From contig NC_135560.1 in the NCBI RefSeq assembly GCF_964340395.1, positions 7,432,598 to 7,496,597 of the forward strand: 64,000 nt of DNA, in the 5' to 3' direction. The stretch comes from Glandiceps talaboti (lineage: Eukaryota; Hemichordata; Enteropneusta; Spengelidae). Below the pieces are notes generated by a model that was given only the letters and a program-made list of their open reading frames with translations, did no database searches and had not been told where the DNA came from. Of the stretch, positions 10,385-26,000 are shown one piece after another. The position numbers and the translations under genes were made by a program. The first letter of the stretch is position 1, and each line of letters begins with the position of its first letter.

Positions 10385-13300
10385 GTATGTGACTATGTGA
10401 CTATGTATGTATGTATGTATGTATGTATGTATGTATGTATGTATGTATGTATGTATGTATGTATGTATGTATGTATGTATGTATGTATGTATGTATGTAT
10501 GTGTGTGTATGTATATATGTATGTATGTATGTTTGATTTCCAATTGAATAGTGTTTCTTGATCCAACAATCACTATCAAAATTTCTCCAACAAGAAAAGT
10601 AACATTTTCAGACCTTGATAGCGCTTGAGCATAATGTTTTGTACTGTTACAGTGTCATGTTCATGATACTCCTATGTATCTTACGCAGCAGAAATATATT
10701 TGTTGTATTAGTTTAGCATATTTATGAAACAAAGAAGGCATAAAAATTATCAGTAAATAAGTACCAAAATGGCTTTTATGTTCATAGAAAGGAAATAAGA
10801 TTTGATATTAAAATTGCTCTGGTAAGAGGTTGAAATGAACATCAAACAGACGTGTAATTGGCATTTTTTATCAATTTACATATTCATGTTTATTCATAAT
10901 TTATTATTAGATGTCAATAAACAAACCAGAAATAAACCCTTAGTCAGTATGCCCTTTAATTAAGCCAATTTGATGCACCACGGACACATACACTTTCTTG
11001 TGTTCCCTTATCTTTTACTACATGTACATGTATGTGATAACTCATAGCAAAACTTATTTTCTATCATTTGACCCACACTAATGCAATTTTGCTATCACTA
11101 GAAGGCACACTGCCCCGAGTGCATAGTAATATAGAGTGGACAGATAATATAACTACAAGATACTAGACATACCAGCAAGTGATACAGTGTGCAAAGTCCT
11201 CTATTGTCTATGGTGGACAACATACCATTGGTTTTAAGGGGCAATTTCACTGAAAAGATGCATATGTGTGTTTTTAATTGCTAAAGTTATAATAAGCAAC
11301 CATCAGAAAATTGGCTTGTTCAGATGGGGATGTTCTGTACAGGAAAATTGTATTGTTACTATGAAAGTGAAAGTGAGACGTTTATGTCATGGCTAACTGA
11401 AACTCTGTGATTCCAAACCAACTGGAAACGAAAGCTTTGGAAGTCACTGAGAGACAAAGTCCTCTAGACAGGCTTAGTTCCAAATCACTTCAACCAGTAC
11501 TTTGTACGTCATTGAGCAACAAAGTCTTTCCAAATGACATCAAATGAAGTCTTCAACAAGTGCTGAGGGCACTAAGTTACAAGTCTTGAGACAGACTGGA
11601 TTCTAAATGGCTTCAACAAGTATCTGGTTAGTCACTGAGTGACAAAGTCTTGAGACAGACTGGATTCTACATGACTTCACCAAGTACATGTACATGTAAG
11701 TCATCGAGTGACAAAGTCCTCTGGACAGATTTATTCCCATCATATCAACTAAACAACTGTGGTCAGTACAGATACTAGCTTTCACGTTGTGCCATATTTC
11801 TATATTTGCCAGAACTGAAAGTAATTTACATGTACTATTTCTCAGTCTGTCTGTCTGTCCATCTGTCCATCCATCTGTCCATCCGTCCGTCCCTCCGGCT
11901 GATTGAAACGAAATTTGGTAAACATCTTTTTGTTGTATAATGGGATATCAGAATGACTTTTGATGGAAATCCAGGCAAATGAAAAAGTTTAGTACAACTC
12001 ATGGTACCCTTTAATTGACTCTCTAAGATTTCTTATTGATAATTTGATGATGGTTTGCCATGAATGATATAACTAGAAAGATAATGGGATTTCAAGACTG
12101 TATCCTACCCATGTTTTGTAATGTGATATCCACTTTTATACTCAGAAGGTATTGACTAGCACTAAACACATGTATAAGTGATACGTACCTGCACCATTTT
12201 TTATACATGAGTCTATACCTGCACATGCATTATTACACTTACAATCTTGATATAGTTTCAACTAGGAACATCTGAGATACTTGCAGGGCAGGTGAAGCTA
12301 AATATATGAGAAAAAGAAATACCTCATCAAAGTGGCTATCTTTAAAAAGTGATCTCATATTGTGGTAATCTACCCAAGTAAACATTATACATACAAAAAA
12401 TTATATACATGTGTACATGTGTTTCCCACTATGTAATTATTCATTGGTATGTAATGGAAATATTACGATGTAATTGTAACAGGGTTCCCAAACAAGGTTA
12501 TGCTACACATGGAACTACATGTATGTCAGTGTTACCTGATTTCCCCCTTTCTCATTGTTCAAAGCTTTTGACAGAAACCATAGGAAAATCACTGATTGCG
12601 GAAACAGCTATAAGCTAAATGCATCTCTAGAAAGTTGTTTATTCCATAGAGTATTACTCAATGAGAATATACAGACAAATTACTCAGATCAGAAAAAAAA
12701 GAGATTAAATTCGTAATTTGTGTAGGCGTGCAAGTAACTGAAAACTACCTGTTTAGGAAGGTGACTGGTATTGTACTCAGAAGATTACTCCCACTCAGTT
12801 ACATAAAACCTTAGAGAGAAATCAGATTGATTTTAGGGAAATTGAAGAGATAGAGGTCAAAACGTGAAAGCAGTCGGTGGAAATCCGTCTAATCCATCCT
12901 TAGGAAAGAAAACCCTCCCTCACATACATGTATTGATTGCTGTACTACATCTCAAAGCCCTATTTTGTAAGCTGTACCCTCTGACCTCTAATCCAGGGTC
13001 AAAGGTCAGACAAACCGGTACTTTTTCAAAGAGCAATTTGTGTATCATAGTATTCTTGTCTCCAGGTGATTGCTTCAGAAAGTCGATATTAAAAGAAATC
13101 CACTCTGGGTTATTGTAATATAACATTTTAAATCATTCATGAGTACATAAGTGCTGTGCCTGCAGTTGACAGGATTTTCAATTCATTATGCTATAACTAA
13201 TAAAAAGGGAACTGAAATAGAAAGGGTGGCCAATAGAACAAGAATTTGCCCACTGATCACTTTTAATTAGAACATTGCCATTGTCTTTTGTTAGCATAAA

Positions 13301-14875
13301 CATCATGAGAGTGTTAAATAACAACAAATATACCAGCATGTTGTTCTTCATAAAAAGTTATCTATGATCTAAAACCTTAGACAGAAAACAGCGTGAGTCT
13401 TTCAATATGCCAGACAGGATTATGTCTGGTTTTTTCATATCACGAATCCATTATGCTAAATGTCTACTCCAATTTTATTGATTATCATGTTAAATGCTAA
13501 TTTAGGTTCAGTGTAGCTGTCAGAAATAATCCATAATCTATAAATGGTATTTTGTCAAAATTGAAGCCAATATGCTCTGTAATGTTTGATCTGTTCATAA
13601 CATGTTGTACGGTATAAATTCAACATAATGTTATCAAAACAGTCAATGTCAACATTTTTGTCAGAAATTTTGTAAGGAAAAGTGTATATTTAGCAGTCCT
13701 TGTTATATGCAAGGTGTAGGGAAATGATCTATTCATGCAATTAGTCAAATAATGGCAGGGGTGAACAAATCATTTTGTGAACTGGTGGTTCCAGACCAGT
13801 ACCTTAAAAAATCCAGTGGTCCTGCTGAAAGAATTAGTGGTACCAGGTCCCGCTAATGTGAAACATTAAATCTTGCCTATGAATCTGTATATTCAGACGA
13901 CTTTTTAACAGTTATTAACAGTGTAAGGTACTGGTCCGACGGACAAGACAAGGTAAAATTTGTGTGGTCCGTCCCCCAAAATCGCTAGTCCCGGACCCAG
14001 GACCAGTGGATTTGTTCACCCCTGAATGGGTATTATTATTTACCAGAGATTACTTGCACTGATGCATGCACATAGTAGTGGTATGTGTACTGCAGTGCAA
14101 TACCAAAAATATTATTGCATAATGTATGCAAATGAGTGTGATCATTCATTGCACGCAAAATCACATGATCGCGCATTATAGCTTTTATGCAAATTTGCTG
14201 TTTTGGATAATCATATATGTACATGTACCATAATAACAGAATCCCATGCTATGCGAGTGTCAGTATGGTTACTCGGGGTTATTTGCGTTCCTGCTTGCAA
14301 TGTTTTCTGAAGCACTTTTGCTTGCTATGGTCTTGAAAATACGACAGCAGAGAACACCGGAAGCATTCGTGCAAATACCCCAAGTACGCCACACTGGCAC
14401 TCACTCAGCATGGGGTTCCGTCTTATTATTACATACAAACTAATGATTATGTACATCGGTGCGCATTTACATGTATCAGTATTTGAACTGCAATGCAAAA
14501 CCAAAACCATAATTGTATACATATATGCTAATTTGTATCCAATTGTTCATATCATTGGGTTGGTAACAGGGATTGTTGTTATAGGAAAATAGACATAAGA
14601 TGCTCATTCAAAGTATAGTTAGAACTTATATAATTTATTCGGATTCGGATCTGAGGCCATCTGACGCTCAATATAATGTTCATAAGATAACGCTACCTGA
14701 ATCTGAATCTGAATCTGACGCCAACTTTATACTCATTCGATCGATTAATTATTCAAATTGGTCATTAATATTCATCGGATTATTATCAAAACCTAATCAG
14801 TTCTGGCCATTACCCTACGGAACATGTCTATGAAATTTCGTTTGAATTGATGCAGCAGTTTTTTCGGAAATCGTG

Positions 14876-14946
<71 letters not shown>

Positions 14947-16256
14947 CACAGACACACAGACTTCATCGGTATATTATAACCTTCCTTACGGAAGGTAAAA
15001 ATGCTTGGCTCTTTCTGGCTAAGGTTAGAAGTCAATAAGAGAGATCTTTTTGTGGAGTGAAGCAAAGTCCTCAATATCCATGAAGTTCTCTCTTTATATC
15101 AAATTCTAACAAGAAGTCAAGCATTAGTTGGTTTGATTACTGACATTGTCAAAACTGTCTCTCAGAGAGATGCCATACAAAAGTTTGACATGCGAAAGTG
15201 TTGCAGTCATGGATTGTTAGCACTTTAGTATAGAAATTGGTAGGAAATGACCTAGAAAGATTTCGTTTGGTCGATACATTGTGGTCAATGGAGTTTGACT
15301 TTAAGAATGAGGACACATCATCAACACATTTAATAACCTTTCTTTTTACAGTCAATCTGACTCATCAAGTATATATTATTATAAGCTGGTGTATTCAGCT
15401 AATCCTAAAGATTAGAACTATATGGAGGGAAGTGTTAGTGTCAGGAAATTGAGTTTTTCATGTAGGCCACTCCAAAGTGTATATAGTTGTCATGCCTCAT
15501 GGATATGTAGTCATGGCAAGACGACCTTATCTGTATTACATGTATGTATTAAGCTAAGCTGTAAACCATGGAACATGTTACTCTAAAGCACTCATTCATC
15601 TTAATTGAAGATTTGGTTGATGTAAAGGTCACTTGAATGTACTCCTTGATTTGGAAATAACCAAGTCACTTGGATTAAAAAGTACAAAATACTTCAGACT
15701 GACAGTATACAAAAATGTACATGTATTAGTACTACTACATGTTCATCTACACCATTGAAAATGTTATCCTTTGTTATGCAAATAGTTACAGATTTTTATT
15801 CTCTCATTGGACCATATGAAATTTGAATAACAAATATAGTGTTGTGTTGATAGTATGTACCCTTTGTGATACAATTTTATGTAGTTTCTGTCATTTCTCT
15901 CATTGGATCATGTACAATTTGAATAACATATATGACATTGTTAATGCATGGTATGTAAAATACATGAAAGTATGTACCCTTTGTCATGTAAATGGTAGTT
16001 TCTCATTGCATCATGTGAAATTTGAATAACAAATATGATGTTACATTTGTATGTAAAATATGTGATGCAGGGAACATATCACACATGGAGTGCACTGAAA
16101 TACATTCAAGTGTATTACAATGTATTCTTTATCGGAAATGGTCTTTTTGTTGACTGGATATTCATACCTTATTGGCCCCATCAAAGAATATTTCAAAGGT
16201 CCATTGTACTATACCATACTGTCACTCTCTCCTAGTGTATGTTTGGTGTAATAAAA

Positions 16257-16297
<41 letters not shown>

Positions 16298-16298
16298 G

Positions 16299-16342
<44 letters not shown>

Positions 16343-17450
16343 GAAACTGTTTGGAAACAAACAGGAATTACATAATCTGTTTACATTAGGATTAAAATTT
16401 GGGAGACAACAGTTGTCTGGCAGAGCTGTTAAAATTTTTTTTCTGAAGAAAGTAATAATCTTATCTTATCCTCATGTCTCCCACAGTATGATTTATAAAT
16501 TATAGTAATGTGAGAACTTTGGGTTGAACTGTTGGTTGAGATGCAATGGTTTTATTGTAACAATCAGCCATGAACAAATGTTGCATGTGTACAAAATGTG
16601 TACTGATATCATTGGCTGAGATCTCTAGATGTACATGTACATGTGCTTCCATGCAGAGAAGATTTTTATTGGTAGATTTCTGTCTATTGTACATAAAACG
16701 AAAGGGATACTTGAGGATTGAAAATATAATGATATGCTGGCTGTGTTTTCAGTGCTGTATCTTCACATTATTGTGTTTACTTAAGTTAGTGAGATGATTG
16801 CTGACTTGTAATTGAACTGGCGAGCTGTCAACAATCTGAATCGAAATTTCATAGTCACTGAGTTGGATAGAGGAAATGACTGTTCACCATGGAAACGTAG
16901 AGATCATACTAAGGATGTAAAATATGGTTTCAATTGAATCAGTCTGTTCTAGTGTGTTATTTGTGCATAGGTATGTGAGTATGTACTTGTGAAATTTGAG
17001 TGTGTATTGTTATGTGCATGCAGTTATTGTGTATTTGTATACAATGTATGTATGTTTATCATGCATGTTGTGTGTGGTACATTTTGTATACATGTACATG
17101 TATATCTGTGTATTACATGTATATGTGTATGTGTTCAAACAGTGTTGATGTTGAGATTATGTAATGAATTCAATGTACAAATGTACATGTATGTAAAATG
17201 TATGTGTGCATATGTGTACATTTGTATTTGTGTGTATGTTGGCCAGTGGCAATTGTCTTTTGTGTGTCTGTACGAGAGTAGTCTGGATGCCAACGTGGTC
17301 TCTATTAATGGTAAAACCACAAGAAAGAGCGAGCTGAAAGATTTTATGAGGGATAGCACTAGACTAGTATGAGAGATGTACATGCAGTCTGTGTGTATGT
17401 GCATGCATGTCTGTACGTACATGTACGTGCGTGCGTGCGTGCGCGCGCGC

Positions 17451-17490
<40 letters not shown>

Positions 17491-20400
17491 ATGCATGTGA
17501 TGCACCTCTCTTTGTGTTTACATCTGTAGAATGAAATCTGAAATTCAGTAAGCAATAATTTAATATATGACAATCCATAATGTGATGATACAATTTGAGG
17601 ATGGCATACATGTACATGTATGCCACCAACAAAACTGATCTGATCAGATGTTTGCATTGGTTCTGAAAAACACGGTCTAGAAAAACAGAAATAGCAACCA
17701 GATTGTTTTATTTGACAAACACTGCTTTATCAAAGTAATCATTATCTCACAAATTCATGTGTGCATATTCAATATTGTTAATTATAAAGCCAATAATGGT
17801 TTTGTAATTCAAATGCAAATGAATCCTAATACTAATAGTTAGAATATTAGTTTCTATTCTTGAGTAGGTGACATCAGAATTTTGTCTCTATTTATTATGT
17901 CACACATACATTTATAACAGATGGTATAGTACAATATGTTTTGTTCATTTCTATTGTGTTTGTATCTTGGCAATAGTGTGGTGTCACAGAGAGATGAAAT
18001 GCAGTATTGATTGGACTCAGCATGAAATCTAATTACTCTATCAATGTCATTTATAGTGTCATTTCAAATCAGATATTACAGTGTGAAGTGGCGCTACAAT
18101 CAGCGGGAGATAAGAAAAATATGACAAGTCATCACTTCTTGATGGATGGATGGATTTTAAACTATAAACATGAGAGTAATTTCAAGGGAAAACAAAACCT
18201 TCTCGTACGGAAGATAATGTTTGGTATGACAGTAGTTGAACAGAACCCCATGATGTGGAACTGCCAGTGTAGTACATGTATATACACATTTACTTGGGGT
18301 GTTCACATGAGTGCATGATAATGCTATTTGCCTACTGGTATGCAGTCATACTTTCAGTATCACACTATAGTACAAATACAATAGTTTGCATGTACACTGA
18401 TGCAAATAAAAATGTGTAGTATATTGAATGGAGCAATCCTCACTGATATCTTTTTGCTGTTTTTGAAGGTCATGTGCATTAGCCTGTCCAGAAAGGGATG
18501 AATAGTTAATTTATTCTGCCTTGTTTAGTATTAATACTATTATGAAAAATTCAAAATCGCCTGCATGTATATGCATAGAAATAACAAAATGTAAAAAGTG
18601 AAATGTAAAAATTCTTTTGTGTAACTATTGGTATTAATTACAAACAGCTAATCCTCCTTAGTAGGAAGATGATTAAAAAATAAATGGCTGGTGATGGACA
18701 GGATGATGCTTGCATTAATGTGTTAATTGTCATCAATTTGTTGTTATACGTACAAATGTATACAAATGTATGTGGTCAACAAGGTGTAAGAAATGATTAC
18801 GCAGGATGAAAATGTATAGTTTGATGGAGAATTGCCCTCAAGTATATTGAAGTGTTTGGAAATGGCAAATGTGGGCGATCTAAGTGTGTACTATACATAC
18901 ATCTGCATAGGTCTTTATCTACACATACAATATACATGCAATCACAGAATCTACATCTACATGTAGGTGTCTGTGAGCATTGCATATGAATGTATCTATT
19001 TTGGCGTGCAAAGATGTTATTGGAAAGACAATTTTTCACAGTTTTGGCTCTGGTTTATTGTGACGAATCAACAATTATTGAATATACATTATAGTTTGTT
19101 GTGTTTATAACATACCATTTTTTGTGAGTAAATATAATAATTCAAAATAAATCTGCCTTTGATTCCTACATGTACATGTGTATGGTTATTCAGAATTTAC
19201 CAGGGAAAGAGATTTTATTTTCACGCTGACTTATTTTGGAACAGATGTTACTTCAGTTAAAATTTTAGAGCCAAAATATAAAATGTACTTACTGTATGTT
19301 CACAGTATTATAATAGATCATGATATATTGTTAATTTTTCAAAAAGTAGAATATTTACTTGAAGTTGTATATGTATATTGTATGGTCATGGAAAGCAATA
19401 GTACAGGGCATGTTCCTTAGACAAAATGTTTTGTCATTGTTTGGCCAGGGTGACCTGGCCCTCATCTGGACAGTATTGTGCATATTGTGTACATGTACAT
19501 TCAACATTTATCATTGAAAAACTGATTCACTTAATCAAATCATAGAATGTCAAAAAACCCTGTTGTATATGCATGTACTATTCTTATGCTGACAAAGTGA
19601 TCTTTCACCTGTGACCTGAACTCCCCAGTATCTTGCACTGCTCAATGTACGTCAAATAATCGATCATACTATTATACCGATGAGTATATGTATTTGTATT
19701 TCTAAATACTATAGTTAATTGTAAATGGTCAATTCTCATGAACTCTTTAAAGACTTCTGCTGAGATGAAACAAAACTACCGTGGTCAATTGTAAGTGGTC
19801 AATTTTCATGAACTCTTTAAAGACTTCTGCTGAGATGAAACAAAACTACCGTGGTCAATTGTAAGTGGTCAATTTTCATGAACTCTTTAAAGACGTTTGC
19901 TGAGATGAAACAAAACTACCGTGGTCAATTGTAAGGGGTCAATTTTCACGAACTCTTTTAACGACTTCTGCTGAGATGAAACAAAACTACCGTGGTCAAT
20001 TGTAAGTGGTCAATTTTCATGAACTCTTTAAAGACTTTTGCTGAGATGAAACAAAACTACCGTGGTCAATTGTAAGTGGTCAATTTTCATGAACTCTTTA
20101 AAGACTTCTGCTGAGATGAAACAAAACTACTGTGGTCAATTGTAAGTGGTTAATTTTCATGAACTCTTTAAAGACGTCTGCTGAGATCAAAACTACCATG
20201 GTCAATTGTAAGTGGTCAATTTTCATGAACGCTTTTGCAGAGATGAATCAAAACTACTGTGGCCAATTGTAAATGATTAATTTTTATGAACTCCTGCAGA
20301 GATGAGTCAAAACCACTGTGGCCAATTGTAAATGATCAACTCTCACAGAGATGAATCAAAACTAATGTACTCTAAGTAATCCTACACAAAAACTCAAGTT

Positions 20401-22969
20401 TGCCGATGAAGGGCGAATTCATGGCTGCCATCTTGACTTTTTTGGCAAGTCACCTTTAATACTCTTCCGCCTTCCTTTGTCCTGGGTCACCTGTAAAAAC
20501 TATGACAATTAATTATTCAAGAAAAAGATGTTTTGAAAAGTCCACGAGTGTTTTCTCTAATAAACAGTTTGTAAGTGAATGCTGATACTTAGATTATAAT
20601 GTTGAGACAAGGAGACAGTAGGCAATTGATTTTACATGAGTATGGTACTGATTCTTATCTACATACAGTATACATTGCAGCATTCTCATGCATACTAATT
20701 TATCAAGGAACAAAAACCAATGTACCATGTACATGATTACACCTTTATTTTACCCCAAACAAATAAGTTGAATTTGAGATAAATACGAACCACTCTTGCT
20801 ATATCTCTCAGGCCACTGATATTAAATGAACTGGTGAAAAAAATTATGGTGACATCATAGATCTAATATACAGTCCAAATATATCAAAGCTGAAAATGAT
20901 TGATTGATGATATTACATCATATTAATAGAGACGAGAGTAATAATTAACAGATTGTATTAGGAGTGTGTTTGTGGCAGAAATAACATGGATCGCTTGACA
21001 TAAAACCATCCCAATGGTCCGTCGTTCATTTGTAAGTCTTCCAGACAACAGGAGCCTGACAAACTATTATTATCTAGAGATTCAACACTGCAAAAATTCT
21101 GTAATTTCCTTGCCAGGCTTGTCATTATAAAGCCAAACTACCCATTAATACTTGTTTCGCTTGCTGATGAAATATCTTGTGATGATAACCATGGGGTGAT
21201 GTATGCAGTTAATAATGCTATAATAAACATCATAAATAAATTAGAAAGCAATTTCCCCACTGATGAAAAGAAGACAAATGTGTAATATATCACCAAATAA
21301 TTTACACCTATTAGCCTGACTTTGCCATCATTAGATTGACTTTCATAGCTATAACTAAGATTGATGAGAAGTGATGAGTAAGATGTCGGAGTCGGTATTG
21401 AAAATAATGATTCAATACCTGGTTGGTGGGCTGTTCATCAAGTGATGTCATTTCTTACATTGTGTGTAATGGACAGGGTATCTTTGTTGTTGCAGAATTA
21501 TGTTGTTCATGAATTATGTATGCGAGCACTATATGTTTTTGACAATGTTTGTCTTCAGGCTGTTGATATAACATTTTATAATGGGAGTATTGATTAAACA
21601 TGATATGCATGGTTTGAATCTTGTCTGTTAAAAGCCAATTTTTAGCTAGCAGGCATAACTTGATAAAACAATGGCTTACAACTACATGTACCCGTATGTA
21701 CTTTTTGTGAATGTCCTTTCAGTGTTTTTATTATGGTTTGGGAACCCTGATAAGGGACGATGGGAATCAGGTAAAATTTTGAAGAGATTTCTAGCCTACA
21801 CCTGTATACCTGAGGGACTAATGCTATCGTAAATGACAGTTTGATTTATTGAATTTTCACCAAATGTACTCTTGATTCTTTAGTTACGGTGATCTTGAAT
21901 GTCATTTTGCCATGGAGCGTGATTGGTCAAATACACATGTGCGTGGTGGGACATGGCCTTAATACCAGTATAACTGAAGAATCAGAGTAAAGTTGGAAGG
22001 ATGAGCGAAAATTAAAAATTATAAAAATGTCATGTAGGATAGCCGAAATAGTGTAGTAGCGATAGTCCTTCAAGTCTATAATAAGTAGGGTAAGAGATTT
22101 CCAAACTCTGTACCATCAATTTTGTGGGAAAGCCCCAGTAAAACACCTCAGGAACATGTGTGGATTTTACCATCCAAACCCCATATGACTGCTATGTGCA
22201 GGATGGTCGACTCTTACAGCACAAAGCTCAAACATAACATCTTGTAAGTTGTAATAGGCACATGTTTAGTACAAGTCTTTAAATTTTTACCTGACACTGC
22301 CCAGATTAGTGCATGTTTAGCTCATTTGTGCAACAAATAGACTCCATTTGTGATTGCCTTCATAGGACTAATATATATAAAGCCATGTCACTGTCAAACT
22401 AAGCACAATGAACTGTTTACTGAGTTTTCAGTACTAGTAAAAGTATATGTACTTAAAGTTAAACCAGGTCTCCAGTATTCACTTTTCCATTGATTAAATA
22501 TTATAAACATGTATTGGTGTACATATATATAGTGCAGATGTGTCAAGATTCTCAGCCAATCAGACAATAAATAATTTGTTACAGCCATCCTTGTATAACT
22601 TTATGTGAGGTTGAAATGATGCAGCTGGTGTGGTTATTTGAAAAAAATATGATAAATTAAACATACATATATGGGTAAAGAATGAGTTTGGTTAGCCATC
22701 CATAGCTAATCACTGCACTCTGTTGTACAGTAGGAGTAGGGTATATACATACATGTAATATATCACTTTGAATCTAAGATGAACAAGTTCAAACCGAGAA
22801 TGTCAAAACTTGGGTCATTGCTCTGTTTTAAATTAATGATTGCAGAGAATACAAATGTTAAGTTTAGACTAAAATTTAGAGTTTTATGATGTGATAATGG
22901 AAATCATTTATAGTTTGATCATCTTTGGAACATAGTGGTTCATCATAATGAATATGAATCCTAGTTGAT

Positions 22970-23025
<56 letters not shown>

Positions 23026-26000
23026 AGGAAAGCAACCATTTCAAGAGTTTAGACTTGGAGATTAGAGAAAAATAAACCAGCTATACATGTACATGAGGAG
23101 AGATCAGCTATCTGTACCACCTGAACTTCTACCCCAAAATCTTGGAAATAGATATTTTTGTGGTTTGAGGTCAGGGGTTAGTTCAACAAATTACTAATTA
23201 TTAAACTCCATTCTCATTCTTCTTGATTAAATGAGCCCTCAAAATTAAATTCATGGTATGAGCGTGACAAACATCTAAGATGGTCTTGCTCATCTTGTCA
23301 ATAAACATCTAATTATATCAGATGTGTATACGTGTATTTGTACTGACTGCCATGATGATACCAAACTCGATTTTATGCAATGTGCAACCATGTATCTCAC
23401 TCTAAAGGTGTACAGCCTATAAAAGTAAATAACTGCCAAAGTGTATTAAGTGTACAATTGCTAAATATGTTAGCCAAGCTTGTGTTTGTAAGTGGTCAAA
23501 CGGCTTATAAGGATCAAAATACATGTACTAGGTTATAACAGGCTAATGGAATCACAACTCATCCACACCATCTAACACATTGCACAGGAACCATGCTTGA
23601 GTGGATACTCCATAGATGTACATGTGCAGTGTGCTTGAATGAAAGTTATTCAATGCTGTTAGCGTGACTGCACAAATTTCACTAACTTACCTCATGTACA
23701 AATGTATATGTACATCATTTAAGGTTTATGCATGATTATGTGATTATCCAATTATGTTGAATTCGATGTAAAATGCATGAGGAAATTTACTTGTGTGTAT
23801 GGGGAAAGATTTCTTCAGTGGTTTAGTACCAAAATGGCTAGAGTATTGACTAGGGTTCATCTGTATGTAAGCAGGCTGTTCCAAGGTTATAGATTTGAAT
23901 TTAAGGAGATATTTTTCAACAGTTTGTGGGACTGTTGCAATAAGATGTGAATCATTAATCTCAGCATTATTTTCGTACATGTACATGTATCTGTTCCATT
24001 TTCTGCAAGTTTCAATAAACAAAATCATTTAATGTTGGTTTCCCATAAATTTATTCGATTTAGGACATGTAAAAATATGCTGTAGTAATCTTTTCTCACA
24101 CATAATGAAGTTAGGCAGTGTGCATATAAGTTGTTATGTGTACATCTGCACCACCAATTGCGGATACCACCGCTGATCATGGCAGTCATTCCTGGCCCCT
24201 TAATCATATTTACAGTTTGCCAGTATGTATACGTGGCAGTGATTCATTTGGCTCAAAAATAAAAGAGACTGATAACCCTAAATATTACATTTTTCCAGTA
24301 CATGTATGTACGTGTATAAATGGCAGTGATTCATTTTGGCTGAAAAATAAAAAGGACTGATAACCCCAAGTATTACATTTTGCCAGTATGTACCTGTATA
24401 AATGGCAGTGATTCATTTTGGCTCAAAAATAAAATGGATTGACAATCCTAAATATATACTTACTGCATGGAATTTACTGGTATTTTCCTGACATCAAATT
24501 TACTGGTATTTTCCTGAAACAGTTAATCTTTTTTTTGGTCATGATGACATCATGCCAAACGAAATGTTTGATATGAAATTCACATTTGAACTTTTTAACA
24601 TAAAACTCAATTTCAAGTAAACATAAAAATAAAGCATTTATTTTTGATTCTCTGATTTACTTATAAAGCTAATTACTTTTAACATCATAAAACATTAAAC
24701 GTAATCTACAATCTACATGTGTGTATATTATACATGTATGATAGAACATGCAATGGACTGTTTTTGAATTAAGATATTTGGTAGGATAGATTAAGAACTA
24801 AACGAATCTAGAATGATCGGTAACATAAAAAATCATAGAATGTGCTTAGATACATTAAACAATGCATAAGAGTTGAATTTCAGTTAGGCAAATCTGTAAT
24901 GAATGACGATAAAAGCAGCTGTAAACGTTTTAAAGTCAGAAGGATGATTTGAACAGTTTAATTTATTAGATGATGATTTTCCCTCTGATACATCATGTAC
25001 AGTTCATTATTTTGGTGTTGCCATTTTACCACTGAGGTTGTGTTTTTTTTCCACAATCTGGCCAATTTTTTTACAACTGCCGACATCAAAGCATTGACGA
25101 GCTGAACCTGTTACAAACAGGAGAAAGTAAACAACTGATATTGGATTAATAACACTTGGCACAGCAAATCGGAAGTACAGAAACTTTCATCATTTGATGA
25201 GAAAAGTTGTATGGCCTCTTTATATACATGTAATAGTTCACATTCACAAACAAATTTGAAGTTCCCCTGGCATTTCATGTAAATGTACACATGAATGATG
25301 AAGAGGCCATAAAACTGTTCTTAGCAATCCATGAAATGTAATACAAGTCACTGCTGTTCCGACATGCTGTGCCAAGTGTTACTTGTATTAATCCAATTCA
25401 TTTGTTTGCGTTCCCTGTTTGTTACAGGTTCCGTTCGTCAATGCATTGATGTCAGCAGTTGTAAAAACAGTTTATCAGATTAAAAAATTACAGAGTTGGT
25501 GAAGTTATGAAAAACAAATAGCAGCGGCTGCCGTAATCTGAAATAAAAATTGTTGAGCTGTAGATTCATGTGTAGGATGAAATGACATATGAAATATGTA
25601 AAGAACTAAATGTATTGTTGAATGGCAATAACTTAGTCCAGTCATTTGTTGAATTTTTCTACAATCACTATCCTCTCCACATATAGTCAAACTGACAAAT
25701 GTGACTGAAAATCTAGCTAAATCTCCTGCTGGGGAAAGGCTGAACAGTGCATGCCAATAGCAATCTGTTACAGACTAACAAGCAGTAATGTTGTAATTGG
25801 TTACTTCTTTCAGACCGTTGCTCATTAATCTTCAATTATTTCAATTATTACGGCCGTGTTTGACTAAATCACGCAGGGATTGCGATAACATCATCATGTT
25901 TATATCAACCCTCCAATACCATTAAACTATTACTGTCAGGGGGGGGGGGGAACGGAATGTTGTGCTAGAGTAACCAATTTGACTGTATGGTGGAGATGAT

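Noticed and set aside
10180-10579. Frames rich in CLSV, YVCM, TYIH or TDRQ repeats
   Set aside because: Microsatellite translations. The same applies at 6608-6817, 37226-37704, 39536-39848, 45654-46323, 48663-49189, 51740-52289, 61100-61846 and 62053-62445.
17275-17372. Frame ending SINGKTTRKSELKDFMRD as a possible exon
   Set aside because: Not found in DMXL family order, no acceptor and no homology.
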